DNA of 64,000 nt from Acestrorhynchus altus. Lineage: Eukaryota > Chordata > Actinopteri > Characiformes > Acestrorhynchidae. The stretch is taken from NCBI GenBank assembly GCA_034509495.1, contig CM067503.1:16151558-16215557 (forward strand), written 5' to 3'. The notes under the pieces were generated by a model that was not told where the DNA came from, searched no databases, and saw only the letters and a list, made by a program, of their open reading frames with translations. Shown piece after piece: positions 50,552-60,019 of the stretch. Each line of letters starts with the position of its first letter. Position 1 is the first letter of the stretch. Both the position numbers and the translations under genes were made by a program.

Positions 50552-50760
50552 TACAACATTCAGCCATAACATTAAAACCACCAACAGCAGATCTTTGAAT
50601 GTTGTAGGTTGTGAGGTGGCTCCACCATGGATCGCACCAATGAGCACTGGAGTACTTTTGGTAGGTACTGACCAATGCATAATATGAACAAGACCTTCTG
50701 TTTTGGAGATGCTCTGACCCAGTCCTCTAGCCATCACAGTTTAACTCTGTTTCCAACACA
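50552..50760 (+). mobile_element. Non-autonomous DNA element, 5' part
   Basis: The left end ACATTCAGCCATAACATTAA is the terminus matching, in inverted form, the right end of the copy at 35790-36031. The body (GTAGGTACTGACCAATGCAT, CTAGCCATCACAGTTTAACT) aligns with that copy in the same orientation. Non-coding. Confidence 0.6.
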
Positions 50761-51059
50761 TCAATGCTAATATGTAGATATGTAGATCCCACTCCTTCAC
50801 AGGTGTCATTGCAACCAAGACTAGAAAATGGAATGTAACTATCTACAAAGACAGGAGCTCTGGTTCTGAGAGAAAAGAAGATCAGAGACATTGCAGCCAA
50901 TTAGGGCAGCATCTCAACCTTGGTCCTGGAGGCAACCCTACCCTACATATTTTAGACCTTTTCCTACTCACACCACACATGATTCAAGTAGTTTGCTTGA
51001 AGGTGTTTTAAACTAAAACCTGCAGTACAGGAGTGTCTCCGGGACCAGTGAATCACCAG

Positions 51060-51890
51060 TGATCTTACCATTTTGCTTGAGATCTCACTGGTCACTCAAT
51101 CTGCAGAAGCATGGAGTCTTGGTGTAGGTGTGGATGACCAGTTATCATTCTCGGCCCATGTTGCAAACCTGACGTAGTCGTGCCGATTTCTCTTTTACAA
51201 CATCAGGAGAAATCAACCCTCTATATCTAGAGAACTCAGGAGCTTGTTCAGTCTCTTATCATTTCAAGACATGACTACTGCAACTCCCTTCTAGCTGGCC
51301 TTCTTATGCGGACCATCAGCCCCTTGCAACTCATTCAAAATGCAGCAGCACTGCTCATCTTCAGTGTTCTCAAATTCAGTCATGTAACTCCTCTGCTGCG
51401 TTCCCTTCATTGGCTTCCTGTAGCTACTAGCATCAGATTCAAAACCTTGATGCTGACCTTCAAACCAAAAATGGACCTGCACCTCCATACATGATGGCAA
51501 TGGTCAAAACTGGAGCCCTTCGAGCATCAAGTACAGCATGGCTGGACCCACCGTCATTCAAATCTCAAGGAAGACAACCATCTAGACTATTTTTGTGTTC
51601 TGGCATCAAAATGGTGGCATGAACTTCCCCTGGGAGTCCAAACAGCTGTGTTCAAACGCAGAGTGAAGACCCATCTCTTTCAAGATTATTTAACTCCTTA
51701 AAGGTTTATATTTATACTGAATCTTGTTTGTCTCTGATCTGATGTGTTTTCGGCAGCATTTAAACTTGAGGAACTTCACCTCATCTAACTGGCTAAGGAT
51801 ATCTGAGTGAAAAGTAAAGCACTTTTGTAATTTACTCTGAATAAGGGCGTCTGCTAAATGCCACAAATGTAAATGTAAATGTAAATGTGA
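51060..51890 (+). mobile_element. LINE 3' third with (AAATGT)n tail
   Basis: Plus-strand reading gives WSLGVGVDDQLSFSAHV, SFQDMTTA (frameshifted for SRxDYCNSLLAG), ISPLQLIQNAAALLIF, HVTPLLRSLHWLPVA and IRFKTLMLTFKP, then a frameshifted remainder. The 3' end has the hallmark AATAAGGGCGTCTGCTAAAT, followed by AAATGT hexamers at about 51865-51889. It is a fish L2/jockey-like LINE, 5'-truncated and with stops, and a different family from the copy at 46-48 kb. Confidence 0.85.
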
Positions 51891-53068
51891 ATGAGGGTAC
51901 TGTGAAAAGGGTTTCAAATGTGCACATGAAGCTAAAGAATTATGATATTGGAGACTGCTGAAATCCTACAGGGCACACACATCCTGGAAGGTACTAATGA
52001 ATGAGGTAGAAATGTAAAAGAAAAAAAAAGACATTAATTTGAAAAAACGTTTTCATTAAAATAAATGAACAAATCTGACCAAATGCAAAGCAATTCATGT
52101 TTATTTCAGTATTTCAATACCTGGTACAAATTTCATATGAAAACATGCCTGTATATGAACTCTGGATACTTTATTAAAGCTCTCTACAACAGTATCCCGG
52201 CCTGGGAACATGACTGACAGTATGGATGTCAGTCTTTTTCTACTCCACATGAGAGAGAAAGAAGAATGTTTTTCTGAAGAAAAGAAGCTCTTAGGCAGAG
52301 ACAGCAGGAAGATGCTGCCCAGCTCCAGATCAATTACATCTAAAGATAAGAGTCCTCTGAGACAAGTTTGTGAGGAAATAGCTCAGAAACACTGGGAATT
52401 ATGAAGCCATGTTAAAGTGCTTCAAACACTAAAGAGAAATGTGCCCTAAAACCAGTAGCTACTGAAAATCCTACAAAATCAAACAATCAAAATAACCACA
52501 AAACAAAGTTTATGGATGCTGAAGATACCAGCTTGCTAAAAAGCTAAAAGTAAAGATTCCCTAATGGTTGAAGAATGTATAGCTTTACTTTTTCATTTCT
52601 TCTTGTATTGCTCAGAAAACCCTGAGGTGCACTTTTGTACTTTTGACATCTGCTTCATGACCAGTCTCACGTTATTCCTTAAAATTAAACTTACTACAGA
52701 GGCTTTCTTACTGTGCCTTACAGACTGATTCCTGTAAATGATCTCTATTCTGAATGGCACCATCTATTTTGTGCCATTCAAAAAGCAGTCCAGGCTGAAA
52801 CTCCTTATAATTTCATTTTTAATTGGCAGAGCTGATGATTGATATATGCTGAATTGTGTTGGTTGTTGTGACATCATGATAAACATTACTTCAAAACAGG
52901 TTTCTTTTTCCATTATATGGGTCCTTAATTTTCCTTGCAGGTTCATGTCATTTACCAAAAAAAAAAAAAATGCAACATTTCTTTAAAGAAAAAACAATCA
53001 AATTCTTCCACGGCTTCTCTCAAAAATAAGTCCATATGACTTATGTATGTATATGTGCGTATAAAACA
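51891..53068. other. Intergenic, nothing recognised
   Basis: A 64-codon plus-strand frame (52210-52404, MTDSMDVSLFLLHMREKEE start, lysine/glutamate-rich) is open but matches nothing I know and has no partner. No other feature. Confidence 0.4.
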
Positions 53069-53168
53069 GGTTAAAACCTATATTAAATATCAGTACAATT
53101 ACTATTGCATCAATTCCAAGATTAAATTTGACCTGGGTGCTCTGCTATACATTTCAGACCTCCAGTTC
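53069..53168 (+). repeat. 100-bp repeat, copy 1
   Basis: About 90 percent identical to 58454-58549 in the same orientation, differing by scattered substitutions and a four-base indel. Shared core: AAATTTGACCTGGGTGCTCT. It is either a dispersed repeat or a local duplication. Confidence 0.8.
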
Positions 53169-53633
53169 GGTTCAGACTAGTGGGCAATAGCTAGGTCCAT
53201 TTATTCACCTCCAAGTGCTTACATAAAAATATTCCCCTGCAGTAATTCACGCCTGTAGGTTTTGACTGTCATAATATCATGATCTTTCCATGTTTAGGGT
53301 GGGATGAGTGCTTTCTAATCTCTAAACTAAACTGCTGATCATAGAGAACTTAGGTGCTCCTGACAATGACTCTTTACATTAATGTGTTTCACAACTACAG
53401 AGTTTCACATTTGGACTGATTTGTTGCTCACTACCCAAGCCCCAAAAGGCTGTAGATTCACAAATTTATTTATTCTGTTTTCGTGTGCTACATTAATTTT
53501 ACTGGTTAAATTTTACTGCTATATTTCACAACATAACAAGACTTGTTTTCCTGAAATAAATAATTTTCAATTCATTCAACAATTCAACAATTTGAGATGT
53601 TATGAAAAACAAAGTATGAGCATTCAAAAAGTA

Positions 53634-54140
53634 TCCAACCTTTACTCATAAAAAAATACTCGTAGGCCCATTGGTCTCCTGGCGGTTCTGCCACTGTTGG
53701 AAGCAGCCCACAGCTGGTCCATCACATTCTGCATGATGTCCTATATGGGTGTCTTGTGTTTGGCCAGGACACTCTTTGTGATGCTGCGAGATGCAAATGG
53801 CTGGACCTGTGGGCATTAAGGGGCAGCTCCATCATGACATTCTTCACATTTGATGCAGAGTTTCCTGTGCTTTGTCGGGCTCTCTACTCTCCTAACATGA
53901 CTCCATGTGACTTTTGGCTTTTCCCTAAGCTGAAAATGCCACTTAAAGGGAGCATTTAAGTTTCTAAGAGGACGTCATGCAGAAAGCAGTTCAGAATGGA
54001 GCAGCACTCCAGTACTGCTTCTGACAGTGGCAGAAACACAGGGAGATATGTGTGGCAGCCAAAGAGGACTACCTTGATGGAGACCAGTGCAAGATTGTTG
54101 TATCTAAATATGAGTATTTTTTATGAATAAAGGTTGAACA
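53634..54140 (+). mobile_element. Internally deleted mariner, about 507 bp
   Basis: Terminal inverted repeats of about 30 bases are visible: left TCCAACCTTTACTCATAAAA (53634 onward) and right, read on the minus strand, TGTTCAACCTTTATTCATAA (ending 54140). Both are flanked by TA, the mariner target site. Inside, the plus strand encodes the transposase C-terminus: YSPNMTPCDFWLFPKLK (for YSPDLAPCDFFLFPKLK), then KEDYLDGDQ, with stops. The third catalytic aspartate region (PCD) is present, but the N-terminal half and first two aspartates are missing. It is non-autonomous and dead. Confidence 0.8.
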
Positions 54141-54155
54141 TACCTTGTTACTTTA

Positions 54156-54206
<51 letters not shown>
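54156..54206. repeat. (GT)n(AT)n microsatellite
   Basis: Short GT run followed by a long AT run, ending three bases before the Tn5 mosaic-end sequence. Confidence 0.97.
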
Positions 54207-54209
<3 letters not shown>

Positions 54210-54228
54210 CTGTCTCTTATACACATCT
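54210..54228. other. Tn5 mosaic end (Nextera adapter), probable assembly artefact
   Basis: The 19 bases CTGTCTCTTATACACATCT are an exact match to the Tn5 transposase mosaic end used in Nextera tagmentation and mate-pair libraries. A chance 19-base match in 64 kb is negligible. It lies immediately after an AT microsatellite, where reads often end. The most likely explanation is unremoved adapter at a contig or gap-filling junction, so the sequences on either side may not be truly adjacent. Confidence 0.9.
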
Positions 54229-55399
54229 TAGGAAGACAAGCATTTGTCACGCCGCTTTAGAGGCTCATGCTAACATTTGTCAAGCGACCGTGCGGGGAGT
54301 GAAAGCAATGCCTCACTCCTTCACTGTTTGGCTGTGTGGACCGTCCATTACTGACTGACCAACCAACCAGCCAATCTCCAACCTCCCCCCCACTTCCCCA
54401 TCGCAACTCACCCCCCACCACTTCTCTATCACTCGACCTCCCACCCTGTGTGAAGCCCTTCCTCCAGCCTGTCCTTAAATAGCCACTCCAGAAGAAATTG
54501 GTGATAATGATCTTTAGACAATAAAGCAAAGCTCAGTTCTGAGTGGAACATCTTTCGTAATTCATGGAAAAATTGAATTCAAATTGTTGTTTTTTTTAAT
54601 AAAATAAAAAATGCATCAAAATGTCCTTCAGTTTATTGTTGAAAGAGTATCTTCTCACAACAGATGTTTCCCTGGAATATGGGCTGTGTGTGTGTGGTGT
54701 TACAGGAAAACAAGCTTCCTCACTGTGTTAATTGGATGGGGCAGTTTTTTAGCTCTCACCTTTTTTCCCCTCTCCTTAAAGCTGTCAAGTTAGGAAACAA
54801 TGATATGCTTGAATTGGCTGCCCCTTGATCTACATCTATCCCTCTAGCACCCAGCCAGTAGTGTACTGAGCTGCTTCTTAAGCTTTATCTTCACCCCTTT
54901 GGTTTACTCAGTCATGTATTATTATGTTTGATGGTTTCAACAGACAGCCTATGCATCCATCAATGAAATATATAAATATATAAAAGCATTAAAGCATAAA
55001 GGGAATTTTCAGATGAAGGAAATTAAACTTGGTAAGAACAGTGAATGCCTGCACTATGCCTCAATCTTCCCCAAACTTGACTCTTCAATATGTGTGTATC
55101 CACGTGCGTGTGTAAATAAAAACCTTACATCTACATTCTTGCATTTTTTTTTTTTTACTTCGTTTTTCAAGTTTTTGACATGGGAATCTGGTTGTTTGTT
55201 CAATTTTGTGGAAATTACACAAGGATTGGATCATTAAAATGCTCCATCATAAATTGTACTAATAATAAAAGATGTTTTCTTTGACTTTTTTACCCTTTTA
55301 TTTCCTCCTGTAAAGTTGCCATTGTGGAGTTACTAGGTTTTTGAATGACAGTAACAGTGGCAATATATAATATAAATAGATCCAGTGCTGCTGCTTTGT
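54229..55399. other. Non-coding sequence right of the adapter
   Basis: The first 300 bases (54229-54530) are GC-richer with C-rich runs and no recognised protein on either strand. The rest is AT-rich with a T run at 55146-55157. No gene. Confidence 0.45.
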
Positions 55400-55800
55400 C
55401 TCACAAGGTGCGATTTGCCTCAACCCTCTCTTCCTTGCCATCTCCATCTAAAGTAATGTGGCTTCAGGGCTGTCCTGTGGCCATCTTAGGATGTTCAGTT
55501 GTGACACGAAGTTGTGTTCTTTAATGCGTCACCTTTTCTTGCAAGAGCATTTGTGGGATGGAAGTTTACCCCACCTCACAAAAAAAAACCCTCTCTAAAG
55601 GTCAAATTAGTTTTCTCTTTTTTCTTCACATTATATCCGAGGGGCTAATTCTGGCTATTGCTTAGCTTTTTAATTTTAGAGCGCAAGTGTCAAAGCGCCA
55701 CATGATTCTTCATGAAAATCACTGTGGGCGATTTTATCACTAACTGGTTCAACATAAGTCACTTCAGAAGCTAGAATGTCATGCTGGTCTAATGCATCTG
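55400..55800. promoter_or_regulatory. Candidate conserved non-coding element upstream of the kinase exon
   Basis: This is high-complexity sequence about 0.5-0.8 kb upstream of the kinase exon. It carries homeodomain-like GGCTAATTC (around 55644) and TTTTTAATTTTAG, and a block near 55680-55740 (GAGCGCAAGTGTCAAAGCGC) with several CpGs. No open frame is supported. Enhancer status is inference. Confidence 0.3.
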
Positions 55801-56230
55801 GCCAGATAAAGTAATAGGAAAGTAATATTCTTATATTTTGAAGATGGTTAATGCTAATTTAATCTCTTTACATGTGATCTAATTACACCTCTCTCATTTA
55901 GCTGATAACACCGTCTGTTTTCTATATTAGACACATCGTCACTGTCTAATGAAAAACATCCACTTTACAGAAGAAGGCAACAATGTTTGTAACTTTGAGA
56001 AATTAGAGAAATTAAAATTGTTTTAGAACGTTTCTATTGGTCTATTCACAGAAGACCTATAGGGTTCAAACTGTGCAGAAAACTAAAAATGGACAAAAAT
56101 GCAGAAACACATTTTTCACTGGACAGCAGTGATGAAACCTGGTAGGTTGGTTGCACTTGTAGAAAATGATTTGTTTTAATGAATGTTACAATTTTCACTT
56201 AATCCCTGTTTTTCTTTTGTTGTATAATAG

Positions 56231-56392
56231 AAGCAACTGCAGTCTGAAGTCCCTACAGTCTCTGTAGACATGGGCTACAACACCTTATCCAATTTTCACA
56301 TTGAGAAGAAGATTGGCAGGGGCCAGTTCAGTGAGGTCTATCGAGCAACATACTTGATAAACAACACTGCAGTAGCTTTGAAAAAAGTACAG
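56231..56392 (+). CDS. nek7: NIMA-related kinase 7 (NEK7), one internal/first coding exon
   Basis: NEK7 is a serine/threonine kinase needed for mitotic spindle assembly and, with NLRP3, for inflammasome activation; it acts in the cytoplasm and at centrosomes. The exon encodes 54 residues in phase 0: a 13-residue tail (KQLQSEVPTVSVD), then MGYNTLSNFHIEKKIGRGQF, SEVYRATYLINN and TAVALKKVQ. MGYNTLxNF is characteristic of NEK7 rather than NEK6. The glycine-rich loop GRGQFSEV and the ATP-binding VALKK lysine are intact. Boundaries are a pyrimidine-rich acceptor ending ATAATAG and the donor CAG/GTAAGT. An in-frame TAG lies just before the exon, so either an upstream exon supplies the start or translation begins at the ATG at 56270. 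The segment TYLINNTA is diverged from other vertebrates. No later kinase exon was found to 64000. Confidence 0.85.
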
Positions 56393-57167
56393 GTAAGTCG
56401 ATCCATCTTACTAAACAAAATCTTGAACTGTCTAAAAGTTGATTGGGACTGTAAAGCTTAAAGTAAATGATCAGCTCTCATTTAAAATGTTTTGAGCTTA
56501 ACATGTTGCTTTATTTTTATAAACCACAACATGTCAAATATCACTCTGTGTTGCACATAATGATACACTGAAGTCTTTGAAATACTCAAAATACAGTTTA
56601 TATGTCTGCAGTGTGGAATAAATTCATCTAATACTATTGAGAACTCTTCAGTTAAAGCTGAGAAACTGGTTATAAGAGCTGGTTATTTATTGAACATGAA
56701 AAACCAATAGAAATGACCAATATGGACAGGATTACATAGGTTAAGAGGTTCTGAAGGTTGGTTCATTTCCCTGCCCTTAATTCAGATCAATGTAGTACAC
56801 ATTATGGGATTATATTAGTTATTAATTTGTGGATTGTCGGTTCAGTTGATGTAGTTAATTCAATTTCCTGTCTGAAAGCAAAAGATTCAGTACTACAACC
56901 GAACAAGAAAACGAATGTAGTAAAATCGGTACAGTTTGTAGCTTACAGAATTGATTTAATCCATTCTCCTCGACAGTAGAGAATGTTTGGCTGTTCAAGA
57001 CAAATTCCAATATTTGCAAATTTCTCCAAGTATTTTTTGTTGTGAATTAAATGTTTTATCAAATAGTAATAATGTAGGTATGGATTTACTGTCGTCAAAC
57101 GTCAGCTTATGTCATAAACATGCTCTCAGTGCTCATATTGGGCTGTTGAGGCAATATTTCAGTTACA
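56393..57167 (+). other. Presumed nek7 intron, nothing recognised
   Basis: AT-rich sequence after the donor. I looked for the next kinase exon (the region equivalent to DLMDAKARADCIKEIDLLKQ) and did not find it. Confidence 0.5.
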
Positions 57168-57198
57168 NTATATATATATATATATTATATACTGTATA

Positions 57199-57240
<42 letters not shown>
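57168..57240. repeat. (AT)n and (GT)n microsatellite with an ambiguous base
   Basis: AT run (about 57169-57190) and GT run (57203-57240). Base 57168 is N, the only ambiguous base noticed in the window, which points to uncertain assembly across the repeat. Confidence 0.95.
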
Positions 57241-57241
<1 letters not shown>

Positions 57242-58453
57242 TAATACACATTGTATCAAACCGTAATCCCCAAAGATCAGAAATCAGTGTCTTTATATGT
57301 GTTGTCCATCAATTATTTCTGTGCTTTGTGTAGTAGGATTCCAGCTCTTAGCATTAATAATTTAACACAGCCCTGACACTGAAATCTTAACAGTGTGCCT
57401 ACACACTTAGCACACTGTGTATTGTTCCCATTGTTTTGATTCAGTGCAGTCAAACAGATTGTGCTATCTATTCAGGAGAAAAAGTGTGTCTCTGTGGGCC
57501 ATTTAGCCGTTGGCTACTCTTGCTTAACATCTATATCAGTAGACAGTTTACACTGTATGTCAGCAGACTTTAATCTGAGGGGCTGTGGTCAGTAACACTG
57601 GTGGTGAAATAAGAAACTGAGCTCTGTAGTTCAGTAGTGTATATTCTTGGGTTCAAGGGTGTGTATTCACAGCATAAACCCAATGCTGACGAGAGTTTTG
57701 AAGTGAATTCTAGTGGCCAGACAAATTCCAGTCTAGAGCCAGACCAACACTTACCTTAAAAAAACAAAAAAAACAAAAACCTTGACGTTATGTTCATAGA
57801 ACTATACTCAAAGAGATAAACACGGTGTGTTAGAGCTGGAAAACCACAACCACATGCAAGGCAGTCATACTCCAGGACTGTTCTTATTGTGTGAAAGGAT
57901 GTACACACGTTGGGGTGGGCTCTAAAGGATACAGTATGACCTACCTGTACAGTCACCACTCGCTGTGTACAGTTTCTGTGAAGTGTTTTGGAATTGTGGT
58001 CAAAACTGATGAATTTACTTATAAGGCTGTAGACCACAGCAGAGAGCACAAAGCTCTCTAATCAGGTCAGGGCAAATAAATGATGAATTATGTTGAAAAT
58101 AATGTTGCATTTTCTTGAGCTGATATTAGAAATATTCTTGTTATCTCCGGCAAACCAAATTTGTTATGTTGTGAAATAACAAAAAACCTTTGTCATGGAA
58201 AAAGTGAATCCATGGGATTTGAGCATTGAATTATATGTCATACTTAAAAGATCTGTAAAACAGAAATACCTAATAAAATAAAATTTTATGGACCAGAAAA
58301 ATGAAAAACAAACACAATTTAATGGTGTATTCCACAATCAGTCTGAAACAAATGAACTGTAATGCTGTGTAAATCTTTCAGTCTGAGCCTGCTTGATTTT
58401 CTGCATTAAAATCAGGCTGACCAATCAGAGCTTTTCTGTCATGTTGTAAAAAA
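57241..58453. other. Intergenic or intronic, nothing recognised
   Basis: No supported exon. A 97-codon minus-strand ORF (57756-58049) shows no domain. Confidence 0.45.
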
Positions 58454-58549
58454 GGTTAAAACCTACATTAAATATCATTTCAATTACTACTGCATCAATT
58501 CCAGGACTAAATTTGACCTGGGTGCTCTGCTATTTCAGACCAACAGTTC
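58454..58549 (+). repeat. 100-bp repeat, copy 2
   Basis: Same unit as 53069-53168. It lies directly before the hairpin at 58600-58690, which copy 1 lacks. Confidence 0.8.
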
Positions 58550-58599
58550 ACCACAAGAAATATAAAGACAAGTGCTCATTAGCAAGGGACACTGTATGT

Positions 58600-58690
58600 C
58601 TTTTTCACATCAACAACTACAAAAACAATATAAAGACATGAGTGCTCATATATGTCTCTATATTTTTTTGTAGTTGTTGATGTGAAAAAG
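58600..58690. other. Near-perfect 91-nt hairpin
   Basis: The arm 58600-58625 (starting CTTTTTCACATCAACAACTA) is perfectly complementary to 58665-58690. After a single bulged C at 58626, 58627-58639 pairs with 58652-58664 with one mismatch. This leaves a 12-base loop (58640-58651). The stem is 39 base pairs. It could be a fold-back or MITE remnant, a pre-miRNA-like transcript, or a palindromic duplication. A related AATATAAAGACAAGTGCTCATT segment at 58559-58580 shows that the loop region was also copied just upstream. Confidence 0.85.
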
Positions 58691-59173
58691 GCATGGTGAA
58701 ACCTCTGTGACACGCATTTCAGAAAGAGTAGGGAAATGTAAGAGACCAAAACCTGTCATGGAGTAAAGACAGAGGAAGAGTGGAATTTAATGAGAGCTAT
58801 GGCTTTCCTACCTTGTTTACAGTACACCAAATAAAAAAAAAAACAATATCAAACTTGGTTTGAATGTTCCACCAATTTAAAAATCACAGCCATTTTTGTC
58901 AGAAAAAAACTGTGCTATAGAAGTTCTACAATTTGTGTAAAACCTTCACATTATGGGAAAATTACCTGTACCCATATCCTACATTGTTCTTTTTCCCTGA
59001 GGTCCACTTATTACATTTGTGCTGTTTTAAGTGACAAAATTCATAATTCAGCTACTAATTAAGCAGAATTAACCACAACAACCACTGCCTATTTTGATAC
59101 TGTGCGTTTAAGACTGATATACGTAAATGACCTCTGGTCTTGTTGGCTGCCCTTTACTGTGACTCACTTCAGC
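58691..59173. other. Intergenic or intronic, nothing recognised
   Basis: No supported gene. The bases at 59099-59134 resemble 52710-52746. Confidence 0.45.
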
Positions 59174-59212
59174 ATGAATGAATGAACGAATGAATGAATG
59201 AATGAATGAATG
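59174..59212. repeat. (GAAT)n microsatellite
   Basis: About ten GAAT tetranucleotides with one substitution. Confidence 0.95.
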
Positions 59213-59743
59213 AGATGTAGGTTGTTGGTTGAATAGGTTGATAAATGTAATGCATGTTTATGTATGTAATGTAGGTAAATATGTTGCATGCATGTAAACT
59301 GCTTATAAAATAATATAAAAAAACAATGCATCTTAGCTTTAATATACATGCTGTATGGACAGGAGATGAACCACGTTAATATATAATATATAATTTAATA
59401 ATAATAATATAATGATATATAATTTTAAGCTATTTTATTTCTATCTTTTTATGTTTAAAACATTCTTAATCTAAAGAATAATCCATTTAATGCTTCTTTT
59501 AAAGGCTAATTTACTGTATGTCAGTATTGTGGATGTGCTAGAGAAGGTTCACTGATCTACGGGGTGATAATCACTTGAGGAGTATTTGTTTTCACTTCTT
59601 CTCAAGTTTGTTTTGGCTAAGATACTTCAGACACTATGTCATTGTAATAACAGTACTTTAACTTAGGTCTGAGTTTAATCTACTCTACCCACCTCTGGCA
59701 ATCAGTGAAGATCATTCATACTTTGAGAGAATGCACTGTATAT
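59213..59743 (-). other. Probable steap4 3' untranslated region and flank
   Basis: This directly follows the steap4 stop codon on the minus strand. A minus-strand AATAAA (plus TTTATT at 59434-59439) is a possible poly(A) signal about 300 bases after the stop, but other AT-rich matches exist and the end cannot be fixed. Confidence 0.4.
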
Positions 59744-60019
59744 TCACAGAATGAGTGGCTGGCTTGTCTTCATCTCCTTGCCCAGCATGCCACCTTTGGC
59801 TGGTTTCTCCCAGCCCTGCCGTATGCGAGTGAGAATACGGTCCACACATGGAGTGATCAAGACCAGTTTCAGCACCAGCACTACACAGGGGACCACCAGG
59901 GCCAGCATGAAGCTAGGTGGGGTCCACCACTTGTAAGCTGAGGGTTTCAGGAACTTGTCCCAGCCATAGAAGAGTGCGTGAGCTGTGCACAACAACAGGG
60001 TCAGATGACCTAGTTTAGA
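59744..60019 (-). CDS. steap4: STEAP4 metalloreductase, last coding exon
   Basis: The terminal exon encodes 91 residues and the stop. It follows the acceptor CCTCTCTCAG and starts in phase 0 with SKLGHLTLLLC. It holds the last transmembrane helices of the ferric-reductase-like domain, including CTAHALFYGW (residue 14 of the exon), whose histidine corresponds to the second axial haem ligand of STEAP proteins. The conserved end PCVDRILTRIRQGWEK matches STEAP4 specifically. The C-terminal tail after GWEK is about a dozen residues longer than in the human protein. STEAP4 reduces Fe3+ and Cu2+ at the plasma and endosomal membrane using NADPH via FAD and one haem b. Confidence 0.93.
   Translation of the reverse strand, partial: SKLGHLTLLLCTAHALFYGWDKFLKPSAYKWWTPPSFMLALVVPCVVLVLKLVLITPCVDRILTRIRQGWEKPAKGGMLGKEMKTSQPLIL

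Noticed and set aside
52210..52404. 64-codon Lys/Glu-rich ORF as a small gene
   Set aside because: No known match, promoter or partner exon; length is within chance expectation.
56089..56141. ATG-initiated 17-codon frame (MDKNAETHFS start) ending at a GTAGGT donor, as the nek7 start exon
   Set aside because: It leaves two bases of a codon, and the acceptors of the next exon require phase 0, so it cannot join in frame. It could still be untranslated.
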